DNA from: Nocardia xishanensis NBRC 101358
Lineage (GTDB): Bacteria; Actinomycetota; Actinomycetes; Mycobacteriales; Mycobacteriaceae
Direction of reading: 5' to 3'
Length of the DNA: 64,000 bases
Assembly (NCBI RefSeq): GCF_001613365.1
Contig: NZ_BDCF01000035.1
Coordinates: 1 to 64,000 of the forward strand
Shown: in pieces, positions 55,531-64,000 of the stretch
Position numbering within the stretch: the stretch's first letter is position 1
Layout: every line of letters begins with the position of its first letter
Notes under the pieces: generated by a model
What the model was told of the DNA's origin: nothing
The model's input: only the letters and a program-made list of their open reading frames with translations
Database searches by the model: none
Position numbers and translations under genes: made by a program

Positions 55531-56160
55531 TCAGGCCTGCGGCGCGTATGTCTCGAGATAGGCGGTGACGAGGCGTCGCGCTTCGTCGATCGTGGCGCGG
55601 TCGCCCGTCGACGAGTCACGGAACGCGACGTCGAAAAGCCGGTCACCGGCCTCGAGGGCGAGCTGAACGACGAGTTCGGAAACATCGGCGCGGATCAGAT
55701 CGCGCTCGATGAGAAAGCGCCGGAGCCGCTTCGCCTGCGCCATGTCGAATGCTTGCGCGAGTTCGCGCAGCGGCGCGCTGCGTCCCGCGTACCAGAGCTC
55801 GACGAAACTCGGATACGCGCGAAAGTAGGCCAGCAACTCGTCGATGACCGTGTCGCAGACCGCCCGCAGAGTGTCCGGCTCGGCGCGATTCAGCGCGGCG
55901 TCGAGGCGCTCGTCGAGCTCGTGCGTATGGCGCAGCGCCAGCTCGGTATCGACCTGATTCCGGTCGGCGAAATAGTGGTACACCGACGCGAGCGGAATGC
56001 GGGCCCGGTCGCTGATCGCTTTCAGGGTGGCCGCTTCGTAACCCTGCTCACCGAGCAGTGCCTCGGCCGCGTCGAGAATGGCCTGCGCGCGCTCGACCCC
56101 ACGACGCTGCACTGGCGCAGGGCGAGTGGCTACCCGAGAGCCCGGCAGATTTTCGAACAC
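55531..56160 (-). CDS. TetR family regulator
   Basis: A TetR protein of about 209 residues with HTH domain AILDAAEALLGEQGYEAATLKAISDRARIPLASVYHYFADRNQV (cited as 27-70) and a helical effector domain. The start is uncertain: GTG 56160 is chosen because it abuts the palindrome; GTG 56193 would place the palindrome inside the coding region. Neither has a clear ribosome site. It is divergent from a hydrolase remnant, so its original target may be partly lost. Confidence 0.75.
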   Translation of the reverse strand: MFENLPGSRVATRPAPVQRRGVERAQAILDAAEALLGEQGYEAATLKAISDRARIPLASVYHYFADRNQVDTELALRHTHELDERLDAALNRAEPDTLRAVCDTVIDELLAYFRAYPSFVELWYAGRSAPLRELAQAFDMAQAKRLRRFLIERDLIRADVSELVVQLALEAGDRLFDVAFRDSSTGDRATIDEARRLVTAYLETYAPQA

Positions 56161-56173
56161 GATTCGGAATCGT
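56159..56173. promoter_or_regulatory. palindrome at TetR start
   Basis: ACGATTC-G-GAATCGT, 7-bp arms, just at or before the tetR start; probable autoregulatory operator. Confidence 0.5.
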
Positions 56174-56253
56174 AACAGTGCCGTCGTTCGCACCTCGGCG
56201 CCCGGCGTTGTGTCGAGCCAAGGTCAGTCCGGCCGAGCCGGGCTACAGGGCTG

Positions 56254-56448
56254 GTGGCGCCATCTGGCGCGGCTCACAGGACCGCTCGGAAGGCCGGAAA
56301 GCTCGCGCAACTCCGCGAATACCCTGTCGACCACTTCGACGTCTACCAAGGTCCATGGCAGCAGCGGGCCGACCAACTCGAATTCCTCGCGCGAGCCCTC
56401 GATCCGGCGTACTCCGGAGCGCGGGTGCGGTACCGCGAAGTCATTTGA
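56254..56448 (+). pseudogene. C-terminal remnant of an alpha/beta hydrolase
   Basis: About 64 codons with ARKAGKLAQLREYPVDHFDVYQGPWQQ and ADQLEFLARAL, the C-terminal His-containing block of alpha/beta hydrolases of the acetyl-xylan-esterase/peptidase S9-like type. No N-terminal part is present upstream, where the DNA enters the TetR region. A broken gene. Confidence 0.6.
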
Positions 56449-56567
56449 TCCCACACCACCATTGGCGTTGCGGCGCTTTATGTCTCCGATAAGGAGACCG
56501 ATGGGCGGCCGCCATACGATCGGTGTTCGACGGTGGGCATCGGATCCATCGGCACAGTGGGTGGGAA

Positions 56568-56954
56568 ATGATGAAACGACTTCTGTTTACGCTGCTGGCT
56601 TCTGGTGTCGCGCTGGCGGCGGGTGCGGGGACGGCGCAGGCCGAGTCCTACTCGAACTCGCACTCGGGCAGCTGCTCCGACACGGTGGACGGGTGGGGCT
56701 ACTTCTACGCCTACACGTACCAGTACGCCTACATCAGCAACAACAAGATCGAGAGCGAGAGTCACAGCTTCAGCTTCAGCGGATTCCTCGAAGGTGGCGA
56801 GGATGCCGAGCTGCTGAAAGGGAAGGATCGCAAGTGGTTGATCTACCGCAGCGGTGATTTCGATCTGGCCGTCCCGTATGTCTCGCACGCGGGCCTGTTC
56901 GCGAGGGACAACCGCGATCGAGACAACGACTGGGTGCAGCTCTGCGACTATTAG
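56568..56954 (+). CDS. small secreted protein, unknown
   Basis: A 128-residue exported protein. Signal peptide to about 24 (AGTAQA), then a Ser/Tyr-rich mature chain (SYSNSHSGSCSD, YFYAYTYQYAYIS, ESESHSFSFSG) with two Cys (36 and 126) that may pair. Acidic, with a charged C-terminus. Not recognised. Start at ATG 56568 or the adjacent ATG 56571. Confidence 0.65.
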   Translation: MMKRLLFTLLASGVALAAGAGTAQAESYSNSHSGSCSDTVDGWGYFYAYTYQYAYISNNKIESESHSFSFSGFLEGGEDAELLKGKDRKWLIYRSGDFDLAVPYVSHAGLFARDNRDRDNDWVQLCDY

Positions 56955-57011
56955 CCGCCTAGTGTGTCGGCTACTGTCCCCATCGACATCCCGCCTCGAG
57001 GAAGCAGGTCG

Positions 57012-57719
57012 ATGGACGCGGTACGCAGGATTCTCACCCTTCTCGTTCCGGTCGTGGTGTGTCTCGGCCTCGCCGGACCGGCGGCCGCCGCCCCCGCGGC
57101 CGATCCCGTCCTGGTGATCGGCGGATTCGACGCGAACGTCGGCAAGCTCGAGACCCTGCGGGAGTGGTTGACCACGCGCGGCTACACCGCCTACGCGATG
57201 GTGCTGCCCGGCGAACCTTCCGCGACCGCGGCGCTGGCCGACTCGGCTCGCGCCGTCGCCGACAAGGTCGCTGCGATCCGCCGCGAAACCGGTTCGGCGC
57301 GAGTAGATCTCGTCGGTCACTCGATGGGTGGACTCGCCCAGCGCCACTACGTCAAGTTCCTCGACGGGCGCGCGTCGGTGGGCAGCTACATCGATATCGG
57401 CACGCCAGAGAACGGCGAAACGCTCGCCCTGTTGTGCGCCCCGTTCTATCCGGGTTGCCGCGATCTGAGCCCGGGGTCGCCATTCCTCACCGCGCTGAAC
57501 GCCGCACCGGCGCTTCCCCCGGATCTGCCCGCCTACCATCTGTTCTCCGAGGACGCGGGCGCGGAGCGGGAACCGCTGCCCGGCGCGACGAACGCGAGCG
57601 TGCAATCGTTCTGCCCCGGTCGCCGGGTATCCCACGCCGACGAACCGATCGACGCGGCTGTGCGGCAGCTGATCGACGCCGCCTTGCGGGGTGACCCGCT
57701 GACCACCGACTGCCCATGA
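57012..57719 (+). CDS. secreted lipase/esterase (class 2 lipase type)
   Basis: A 235-residue exported lipase. Signal peptide to about 28, oxyanion region VLVIGGFDANVGK, nucleophile elbow VGHSMGGL, and DIGTPENGE. Cysteines at 153/159-type spacing and near the C-terminus fit disulfides. The catalytic His is probably in RRVSHADEPID. ATG 57012 with GAGGAAGCAGG. Likely hydrolyses extracellular acyl esters. Confidence 0.82.
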   Translation: MDAVRRILTLLVPVVVCLGLAGPAAAAPAADPVLVIGGFDANVGKLETLREWLTTRGYTAYAMVLPGEPSATAALADSARAVADKVAAIRRETGSARVDLVGHSMGGLAQRHYVKFLDGRASVGSYIDIGTPENGETLALLCAPFYPGCRDLSPGSPFLTALNAAPALPPDLPAYHLFSEDAGAEREPLPGATNASVQSFCPGRRVSHADEPIDAAVRQLIDAALRGDPLTTDCP

Positions 57720-57921
57720 ACCGAACGACAGTGCTTGCCGCGCGGCTTGTTTCGCCAGTCCACCCTTCCGATTTGTGCATCGCGATCGCCGAATCTATAG
57801 TGGCCGTAATCCGATTGGTGCTCACCAGAAGTACAGCCGCAGAATGGGAGCCCACGCCGGCATGATGCCGGTCGATGGAGTGGGCGGCAGATTTTGCCCA
57901 CCCATTTTCCTGGAGGAATCC

Positions 57922-58770
57922 ATGCATATCGGACTCGGATTGCCGATCTCCGACCCCGTCGTTCTGCTCGATTGGGCTCGCCGCGCCGACGCGGGACCGT
58001 TCTCTACGCTCGGCCTGCTCGATCGCCTCGTCTACGACAACCCCGAACCGCTGGTCGCGCTGTCGGTCATCGCGGGTGCGACCACCCGCGTCAACGTGCA
58101 GACCGAGGTGCTGCTCGCCCCGCTGCGCGACACCACGCTGCTCGCCAAACAGGTCGCGACACTGGACCGCATGTCCGGCGGCAGGCTGGTGCTCGGACTC
58201 GGCGTCGGCGGCCGCGCCGACGATCACCTCGCTTCCGGTACCGAGCTGCGCGGCCGAGGCCGCCGGATGAACGAGCAACTCGCGCAGCTGCGCGACCTGT
58301 GGTCCGGCGAGCCGTTCGGCGCCGAGTGCGGCCCGATCGGCCCGGCGCCCGTCCGTCCGGGCGGGCCGCCGATCCTCTTCGGCGGTTTCAAGCCCGCCGC
58401 GCTGGAACGCATCGCCCGCTGGGGCGACGGATTCCTTTCCGCGGTCCCGCCGCACTGGGCCGGTGACCTCTTCGACGCCGTTCGCAAGTCCTGGCACGAC
58501 CACGGCCGCAGCGGCGAACCGCGCATGGTCGCCCAGGTCAACGTCGCCCTCGGACCGCAGCATGTGGTCGACGACGCTCGCGCGGCCATCGGCGCCTACT
58601 ACGAGTTCAGCGGCTGGGCCGACAACATGGTGTCCGGCCTGCGCATCACGCCCGACGAGATCCGCACGACGATAAAGCAATTCGCCGATCTCGGCGCCGA
58701 CGAGGTGATGCTGTACTGCTACGGCTCCGATCCCGGGCAGGTCGACCGCATCGCCGATCTGATCGGCTGA
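57922..58770 (+). CDS. LLM-class flavin/F420-dependent oxidoreductase
   Basis: A 282-residue TIM-barrel oxidoreductase of the luciferase-like family: LGLPISDPVVLLDWARRAD, TEVLLAPLRDTTLLAKQVATLDRMSGGRLVLGLGVGGRADD (cited as 61-105), and PPILFGGFKPAALERIARWGDGF. Length favours an F420-using or FMN enzyme; the cofactor is not certain. ATG 57922 with TGGAGGAATC. Stands alone, ending at a bidirectional terminator. The 202-base gap upstream has no gene. Confidence 0.87.
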   Translation: MHIGLGLPISDPVVLLDWARRADAGPFSTLGLLDRLVYDNPEPLVALSVIAGATTRVNVQTEVLLAPLRDTTLLAKQVATLDRMSGGRLVLGLGVGGRADDHLASGTELRGRGRRMNEQLAQLRDLWSGEPFGAECGPIGPAPVRPGGPPILFGGFKPAALERIARWGDGFLSAVPPHWAGDLFDAVRKSWHDHGRSGEPRMVAQVNVALGPQHVVDDARAAIGAYYEFSGWADNMVSGLRITPDEIRTTIKQFADLGADEVMLYCYGSDPGQVDRIADLIG

Positions 58771-58780
58771 CCCCGTGATA

Positions 58781-58814
58781 TCCGGGTCCGCGGATCGTTG
58801 TCGGCGGACCCGGA
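58781..58814. terminator. bidirectional terminator
   Basis: Perfect 11-bp stem TCCGGGTCCGC / GCGGACCCGGA with a 12-base loop between the convergent LLM and PucR-type genes. Confidence 0.75.
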
Positions 58815-58818
58815 ATGC

Positions 58819-60030
58819 TCAGGACCGGTCGAGCCCGATGAGCCGCACGGCCGTCAGCGCGATGTAGAGCTCGGCGGCCGACTTCGGATCGGAGCAGCGG
58901 CGGTCGGTGAGGGTTTCGATGCGGCGCAGCCGGTAGTGAATGGTGTTGCGGTGGTAGTGGAGACGTTGCGCCACTTCGGTATTGGAGCCACCGCATTCGA
59001 ACCACAGGGCGAGCGTGTCGAGAAGCGTGTCGCGTTCCTCGGCGGGCAGCTCGAGAACGGGCCCGAGCACGTCGTCGGCGAGCTGGTGCGAGGCGGACGG
59101 AGCGTGCGCGAGCACCAGCGGAATGGGCGTGTTGCCGTAGACGGTGACCGTGGCGGCGCCGGGCGGTGCGCAGCGGCCCGCCAGTTCGGCCTCGCGCAGC
59201 GCGATGCCCGCGTGCCCCGCGGTCGTGAAGGTGCGGCTCACGCCGATGCGGCCGGTGGCGTGGTCCCTGAGCCGGTCGAGCACCCGGTCCTGCACGCGCG
59301 CGGTGGCCAGATTGAGCAGGCCGATGCGGGCGCCCGCCTCGGTGATCCAGATCGATTCGATGAATTCGGCGCGGAGCCGGTCCTCCAGGCCGAGCAGCGG
59401 CGCCAGCGCTTCGGGATCGGCCTCGGCGTGCACCACGAGGAAGCTGCCGAGCGGAGGCAGGTGCAGCGCGCGGGCGATGTCGCGCTGGGTCGGGTCGTTG
59501 GCGTCCCCGCTGAGTAGCTTGCGCAGCAGCGCTCGGCGCTCGGAGTCGTCGCGGCGAACTCGCTCGGTGAGATAGTCGCCGTACGCCTCGGCCGCCGCGC
59601 CCGAGTAGTCGTCGATGATCCGCCACATCTCCGAACCGAGCTGCGGCAGGACATCGAGGTTGGTCCCGGTCGACGCTTTCAGCGCGCGTTCCCACAGCAG
59701 CCGCCCTGCCAAACGGTAGGCGTGTAGCACCGCGGCCAGCGGCACGCCGAGCTCGGCTTTGACCCGACCCACCACGGTGGCCGGCTGTAGCCTTCGCCCC
59801 AAATTCCCGGAGAGCTGGCCGAGCACCGAGACGAGGTTGTCGCGGACGACGAGCCCCAGCTCGGCATCGGTGAGCGCCGTCGATTCCGCGTACGCGTGAT
59901 CGCCGGTGCGGATGCGGCCGACGAGCTCGGCGGTGAGGTCGTCGACCTCGGCGAGCAGGGTGAGTGCCACGGCGGCGGAATCGTTCGTCGGCGGCTCGAT
60001 CAGCGCGGTCATGGGTTCGATGGTAGGCAT
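58819..60030 (-). CDS. PucR/CdaR-type transcriptional regulator
   Basis: A 403-residue regulator. An N-terminal helical RsbRD-like/PucR domain is followed by a GGDEF-like CdaR domain and a C-terminal PucR HTH: ETLALWFECGGSNTEVAQRLHYHRNTIHYRLRRIETL is the diagnostic region (cited as 345-380). Start ATG 60030 (AGAGCGA upstream); ATG 60012 possible. Divergent from the GMC-aldehyde dehydrogenase-acyl-CoA synthetase genes, which it probably activates. Confidence 0.86.
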   Translation of the reverse strand: MPTIEPMTALIEPPTNDSAAVALTLLAEVDDLTAELVGRIRTGDHAYAESTALTDAELGLVVRDNLVSVLGQLSGNLGRRLQPATVVGRVKAELGVPLAAVLHAYRLAGRLLWERALKASTGTNLDVLPQLGSEMWRIIDDYSGAAAEAYGDYLTERVRRDDSERRALLRKLLSGDANDPTQRDIARALHLPPLGSFLVVHAEADPEALAPLLGLEDRLRAEFIESIWITEAGARIGLLNLATARVQDRVLDRLRDHATGRIGVSRTFTTAGHAGIALREAELAGRCAPPGAATVTVYGNTPIPLVLAHAPSASHQLADDVLGPVLELPAEERDTLLDTLALWFECGGSNTEVAQRLHYHRNTIHYRLRRIETLTDRRCSDPKSAAELYIALTAVRLIGLDRS

Positions 60031-60044
60031 TCGCTCTGGATGGT

Positions 60045-60161
60045 GACTGTGCTGGCGCACAGTCGGGTGGACGGGATCGGCAAACTCGCGCACATGGTGG
60101 GCGGCTGCCTCCGGCCCGCACTATCGACTGCGACAGTGACCGGGGTCATAGCGCCCCGGTC
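60045..60161. promoter_or_regulatory. palindromes in PucR-GMC divergent promoter
   Basis: GACTGTGC-TGGC-GCACAGTC (60045-60064) and GACCGGGG-N8-CCCCGGTC (60138-60161). The first is a likely regulator binding site next to the pucR-type gene; the second lies just before the GMC gene. Confidence 0.5.
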
Positions 60162-60190
60162 CGATGATGCTATCGAGAGAGGTGCCGACC

Positions 60191-61756
60191 GTGTACGACT
60201 ACGTCGTCGTAGGCGCGGGATCCGCCGGATCCGTGCTGGCCAATCGATTGTCCGAGGACCCGCGGGTGCGGGTGGCCGTGATCGAGGCCGGTCCGCAGGA
60301 TACCGCCGAGGAGATCCACCTGCCGGTCGGCTTCCCTTCGCTGTTCAAGAGCCCACTCGACTGGGATTACGACACCGAGCCCGAACCCGGTCTCGGTCTG
60401 CGCCGCGCCTACCTGCCGCGCGGGCGCGTGCTCGGCGGGTCGAGCTCGATGAACGCGATGATCTACATCCGCGGGGCGCGTGCCGACTACGACGGCTGGG
60501 CCGCGGGCGGCGCCGACGGATGGAGTTACGACGAGGTCCTCCCGTACTTCCTGAAGGCGGAGGACAACGAACGAGGCAAGGACGCCTACCACGGCGTCGG
60601 CGGACCGTTGTCGGTGAGCGAGAGCCGATCGGAGCATCCGCTGGGCGAGGCGTTCCTGCTCGCCGCCGAACAGGCGGGCCACACGCGCAACGACGACTTC
60701 AACGGCGCCACGCAGCTCGGCGTCGGCCGCTACCAGGTGACCCAGCGCAACGGCATGCGATGCAGCGCCGCCGTCGGCTATCTGCACCCGGCCGCGTCGC
60801 GTCCCAACCTGACCGTGATCACCGACGCGCTCGCGCACCGGGTGGTATTCGAGAACGGCCGCGCGACCGGCGTGGTCATCGGCCGTAACGGAAGCACGGA
60901 AGAGATTCGCGCCGACCGCGAGGTGGTGCTGGCCGCGGGCGCCTATGGATCGGCGCATTTGCTGCTGCTGTCGGGCGTCGGCCCGGCCGAACAGCTGGCG
61001 GCCTTCGGCATCGAGACGGTCCGCGATCTGCCGGTAGGGCAGAACATGCAGGACCACCTGTCGGTGTTCCTCAACTACCGCACCGATCGCGAGTCGCTGA
61101 TGACCGCGCTCACCCCGGAGAACCTCGGTCTGCTGCAGGAAGCGGGTCGCGGGCCGCTGACCTCCAACGTCGGCGAGGCGGGCGGATTCATCGAGACCCG
61201 CGCCGGTCTCGCCGGTCCGGACATCCAGTTCCACATGGCGCCGGTGCTCTTCCACGGCGAAGGTCTCGGCGCCGCGACCGAGCACGGGTACGCGTTCGGC
61301 CCCTGCCTGGTGAATCCGACCAGCCGCGGCGAACTCACCCTGCGTTCCGCGGCGCCTGGCACGGCGCCGCGGATCCGGCACAACTACCTCGGCACCGAAG
61401 CCGACCGGCAGAGCGTGATCGCCGGTCTGCGCAGCGCGCTCGAGATCGCCGATCAGCCCGCACTGCGTGAGCTCACCACCGGCGAATTCGCCACTCCCGC
61501 CGGTGATTCCGACGCCGAGCTGCTCGATTTCGCGGCCCGCACCGGGCAGACGCTCTACCACCCGACCTCGACCTGCGCCATCGGCGCCGTCGTCGACCCG
61601 CGCCTGCGCGTGCTCGGCTTGCGCGGTCTGCGCGTGGTCGACGCCTCGGTCATGCCGTCGGTCGTCCGTGGCAACACCAACGCGCCCACGATCATGATCG
61701 GCGAGAAGGCCGCCGACATGATCCGCGAGGACGCCGATTCGGAAGGAAACAAGTAA
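60191..61756 (+). CDS. GMC oxidoreductase (alcohol/choline dehydrogenase type)
   Basis: A 521-residue FAD enzyme of the GMC family: [18 protein letters not shown] (N-terminal FAD motif), [34 protein letters not shown] (second signature) and the C-terminal His in [11 protein letters not shown] and [17 protein letters not shown]. It oxidises a primary alcohol to an aldehyde. With the downstream aldehyde dehydrogenase and acyl-CoA synthetase it looks more like AlkJ than a choline dehydrogenase. GTG 60191 fits AGAGAGG; ATG 60164 is an alternative. Confidence 0.9.
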   Translation: MYDYVVVGAGSAGSVLANRLSEDPRVRVAVIEAGPQDTAEEIHLPVGFPSLFKSPLDWDYDTEPEPGLGLRRAYLPRGRVLGGSSSMNAMIYIRGARADYDGWAAGGADGWSYDEVLPYFLKAEDNERGKDAYHGVGGPLSVSESRSEHPLGEAFLLAAEQAGHTRNDDFNGATQLGVGRYQVTQRNGMRCSAAVGYLHPAASRPNLTVITDALAHRVVFENGRATGVVIGRNGSTEEIRADREVVLAAGAYGSAHLLLLSGVGPAEQLAAFGIETVRDLPVGQNMQDHLSVFLNYRTDRESLMTALTPENLGLLQEAGRGPLTSNVGEAGGFIETRAGLAGPDIQFHMAPVLFHGEGLGAATEHGYAFGPCLVNPTSRGELTLRSAAPGTAPRIRHNYLGTEADRQSVIAGLRSALEIADQPALRELTTGEFATPAGDSDAELLDFAARTGQTLYHPTSTCAIGAVVDPRLRVLGLRGLRVVDASVMPSVVRGNTNAPTIMIGEKAADMIREDADSEGNK

Positions 61757-63453
61757 TGACCACCACCGTGACGGCAACCGTCGAGGCCGCCGTCGCCGCG
61801 CTACGGCGCGGTGAGATCGAGTGGGCGCGAACCTCGCTGTCCTCTCGTAGGCAGCTGCTCGACCAGATCCACGCCAATACCGCGCGGTACGCGCAGGAGT
61901 GGGTCGAGACCGCCGCGGGCATCAAGAAGCTGCCGCTCGACTCGCCTCTGCTGGGTGAGGAATGGGTCACCGGACCGTACTCCCTGCTGACCGGGGCCGC
62001 GGCGCTCGCCGAATCGCTCCTGGCGCTGGAGGAAGGGCGCAGTCCGGTCGACGGATACCCGATCCGCCCCGCGCCCGGCGGCCGCACCGCCGTCGAGGTG
62101 TTCCCGCACGGCATCTTCGACGCGTTGCTGCTCAATGGTTTCAGCGCCGAAGTCTGGTCGCGGCCCGGCGTCGACGCCGAAACGGTGCGTGCTCGCGCCG
62201 GTCTGGGCCAGCGCACGCCGACGGGTACCGGCGGCATCGGCGTCGTGCTCGGCGCGGGCAACATCTTCTCGATCGCCCCGCTGGACGTGCTGTACCAGCT
62301 CTACGCGGACAACCGGGTGGTGGTGCTGAAGCTCAACCCGATCACCGATCCGCTGCTGCCGGTGCTGGAGAAGATCTTCGCCCCGGCGATCGAGAGCGGT
62401 TTCGTCCGGGTGGTCACCGGCGGCGCCGACGTGGGCTCGGCGTTGGTGCACCACCCAGATGTGAACGCGGTGCACATGACCGGCAGTGCGCTCACCCACG
62501 ACGCCATCGTCTTCGGCACCGGCGCCGAGGGTGAACGGAACAAGGCGGCGGGCACGCCCCAGCTGAACAAGCCCATCACCAGTGAGCTCGGCGGCGTCTC
62601 GCCCACCATCGTGGTGCCGGGCCGCTGGTCGAAGGCGGACCTGCGTTTCCAGGCCGAGCACCTGGCCACGCAGCGACTGCACAACAACGGGTACAACTGC
62701 GTCGCCGCGCAGGTCGCGGTGATCTCCGCGGACTGGCCGCAGAAGGAACAGTTCCTCGACGAACTGCGCGCGGCGCTCGGGCGTGCGCCGCAACGGCCGG
62801 ACTATTACCCGGGATCGGCGGACCGCGTCGCGTCCGCGCGCCGGACCTATCCGCAGGCGCAGGCGATCGGCGCACGCACGTTCATCGAGGGCCTGTCGCC
62901 GGATCGGCGCGAACCCGCGCTGCACACCGAATACTTCGCCCCGGTGCTCGGCGTCATCGAACTGCCCGGCGACCCGGCCGCGTTCCTGGCGCGGGCGGTG
63001 CAGGTGTGCAACGACGAATTCGAGGGCACGCTCGGCGCGAACATCATCGCCCACCCCGCCAGCCTCGAGCGGTTGGGCGAGCGGTTCGACAAGGCCGTGA
63101 CCGATCTGCGCTACGGCACCATCGCCATCAACGCCTGGACCGGTCTCGGCTACCTCACCGCCCGTGCGTCGTGGGGCGCCTTCCCCGGACACACCCTGGC
63201 CGACGTCCAGAGCGGCATCGGCGTCGTGCACAACGCCTTGCTGATCGCCGAACCGGAGCGAACCGTGGTCCGCGGTCCGTTCCGACCCGCCCCGCGGTCG
63301 CTGCTGCACGGCGAGTTCAGCCTGTCGCCGAAGCCGCCGTGGTTCGTCACCAACCGCACCGGCGCCACGACCCTGCGGCGTCTGACCGATTTCGCGAAGA
63401 ACCCACGCGTCGCCGCCCTGCCGTCGATCTTCGCTTCCGCGCTGCGCGGCTGA
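61756..63453 (+). CDS. aldehyde dehydrogenase family protein
   Basis: A 565-residue member of the aldehyde dehydrogenase superfamily, about 70 residues longer than BetB-type enzymes. The coenzyme loop is KLNPITDPL, the general base Glu is in SELGGVSPTIV and the catalytic Cys in NNGYNCVAAQ. The C-terminal FVTNRTGATTLRRLTDFAK extension is typical of a less-studied actinobacterial branch. Its ATG overlaps the GMC stop by one base (TAATG), so it likely takes over the aldehyde product. Confidence 0.9.
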   Translation: MTTTVTATVEAAVAALRRGEIEWARTSLSSRRQLLDQIHANTARYAQEWVETAAGIKKLPLDSPLLGEEWVTGPYSLLTGAAALAESLLALEEGRSPVDGYPIRPAPGGRTAVEVFPHGIFDALLLNGFSAEVWSRPGVDAETVRARAGLGQRTPTGTGGIGVVLGAGNIFSIAPLDVLYQLYADNRVVVLKLNPITDPLLPVLEKIFAPAIESGFVRVVTGGADVGSALVHHPDVNAVHMTGSALTHDAIVFGTGAEGERNKAAGTPQLNKPITSELGGVSPTIVVPGRWSKADLRFQAEHLATQRLHNNGYNCVAAQVAVISADWPQKEQFLDELRAALGRAPQRPDYYPGSADRVASARRTYPQAQAIGARTFIEGLSPDRREPALHTEYFAPVLGVIELPGDPAAFLARAVQVCNDEFEGTLGANIIAHPASLERLGERFDKAVTDLRYGTIAINAWTGLGYLTARASWGAFPGHTLADVQSGIGVVHNALLIAEPERTVVRGPFRPAPRSLLHGEFSLSPKPPWFVTNRTGATTLRRLTDFAKNPRVAALPSIFASALRG

Positions 63454-63463
63454 CCACACCGCT

Positions 63464-63494
63464 GAGCCCGGGCCTGCTTCGTCGGCCCGGGCTC
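63464..63494 (+). terminator. hairpin between aldehyde dehydrogenase and synthetase
   Basis: Perfect 11-bp stem GAGCCCGGGCC / GGCCCGGGCTC with a 9-base loop, directly after the aldehyde dehydrogenase; may reduce readthrough to the next gene. Confidence 0.7.
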
Positions 63495-63541
63495 ACCGGC
63501 GCGCCCGTCGGCCGGCATTCTCCGAGAAAGACCAGTACCCG

Positions 63542-64000
63542 ATGACCTACCACGACTACGACCTGCCGATGCCGAGCACCATGCAGGACGAACCGCTTTC
63601 CCTGGCGACTCTGCTGCGCTACGCCACCACCGTGCACGCCGATGCCACCGTCCGCACCTGGACCGGCAGCGAGTCGCGCGTCATGACCTACCGCGAACTC
63701 GGCGAGCGCGCGGCCCAGCTCGCCCACGCGCTGACGGCGCTCGGCATCGGCCGCGGCGACCGGGTGGGCACGTTCATGTGGAACAACAACGAGCACCTCG
63801 TCGCCTACTGCGCCGTGCCCGCCATGGGCGCGGTGCTGCACACCCTCAACATTCGTCTTTTCCCGGACCAGATCACCTACGTGGCCGACCACGCGGCCGA
63901 CCAGGTGGTGATCGTCGACGGATCGCTCACGCCCGCCTTCGCGGAGGTGCTGCCGCGGCTGCGCACCGTCCGCCACGTCATCGTCGCCAACGGTGACGCG
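63542..64000 (+). CDS. AMP-dependent acyl-CoA synthetase (3' end beyond window)
   Basis: The first 153 residues of an ANL-superfamily ligase, AlkK-like: DEPLSLATLLRYATTVHADATV, MTYRELGERAAQLAHAL, GDRVGTFMWNNNEHLVAYCAVPAMGAVLHTLNIRLFPDQI. It would activate a fatty acid to its CoA ester via an acyl-adenylate. The P-loop-like motif is beyond the window. ATG 63542; together with the two preceding genes it completes an alcohol-aldehyde-acid-acyl-CoA route. Confidence 0.88.
   Translation, partial: MTYHDYDLPMPSTMQDEPLSLATLLRYATTVHADATVRTWTGSESRVMTYRELGERAAQLAHALTALGIGRGDRVGTFMWNNNEHLVAYCAVPAMGAVLHTLNIRLFPDQITYVADHAADQVVIVDGSLTPAFAEVLPRLRTVRHVIVANGDA

Overview
This 64 kb window is chromosomal DNA of a high-GC, mycolic-acid-type actinobacterium, most likely a Nocardia or close relative. 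The evidence is codon use with G or C in nearly every third position, many GTG starts, 4-base ATGA/GTGA stop-start overlaps, an MptB-type mannosyltransferase, DUF4189 secreted proteins, and a 24 kb block in the same order as Mycobacterium tuberculosis Rv1445c-Rv1466 (recalled gene order). No tRNA, rRNA, CRISPR array, phage module or insertion sequence was seen.

Layout. 1-5171: a secreted Gly/Ser-repeat protein (cut by the window edge), a DUF4239 membrane protein, a small membrane protein, an SRPBCC protein and a fused E1 alpha-beta 2-oxoacid dehydrogenase. 5337-11877: the pentose-phosphate operon tkt-tal-zwf-opcA-pgl on the minus strand. 12243-22921: heme O/A synthesis (ctaB, ctaA), a flavin monooxygenase with its TetR repressor, qor, a universal stress protein, an ABC-2 exporter and mptB. 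23404-29756: sufR-sufB-sufD-sufC-sufS-sufU-sufT for Fe-S cluster assembly, with a SufR-type operator over the first start codon and no intein in sufB.

29932-40749: accessory genes. Three tandem DUF4189 secreted proteins, the metQ-metN-metI methionine importer, a zinc alcohol dehydrogenase, an FHA regulator, a secreted chymotrypsin-like protease, a tiny Trp-rich secreted protein, an ArsR/SRPBCC pair with two identical operators, and a secreted alpha/beta hydrolase.

40893-45476: a minus-strand operon of medium-chain alcohol dehydrogenase, GH15 glucan hydrolase and a divergent glucose-6-phosphate dehydrogenase paralogue with an altered phosphate pocket, ending in a decayed gluconokinase. 45662-50046: small regulators with clear palindromic operators, SnoaL-like proteins, a possible DUF35/DUF3263 fusion and a rearranged HxlR/reductase junction.

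50255-52671: the most unusual element, a self-contained ATP synthase membrane (FO) cluster atpI-atpB-atpE-atpF-(truncated b-delta) with no F1 genes, closed by a terminator and a 19-bp tandem repeat. Its c subunit carries Asp instead of the usual actinobacterial Glu.

52932-64000: an acyl-CoA dehydrogenase among gene remnants (AraC, SDR, alpha/beta hydrolase), TetR, secreted proteins and a lipase, an LLM oxidoreductase, and finally a PucR-type regulator divergent from a GMC alcohol oxidase, an aldehyde dehydrogenase and an acyl-CoA synthetase (cut by the window end). The last set looks like an alcohol-to-acyl-CoA oxidation pathway.
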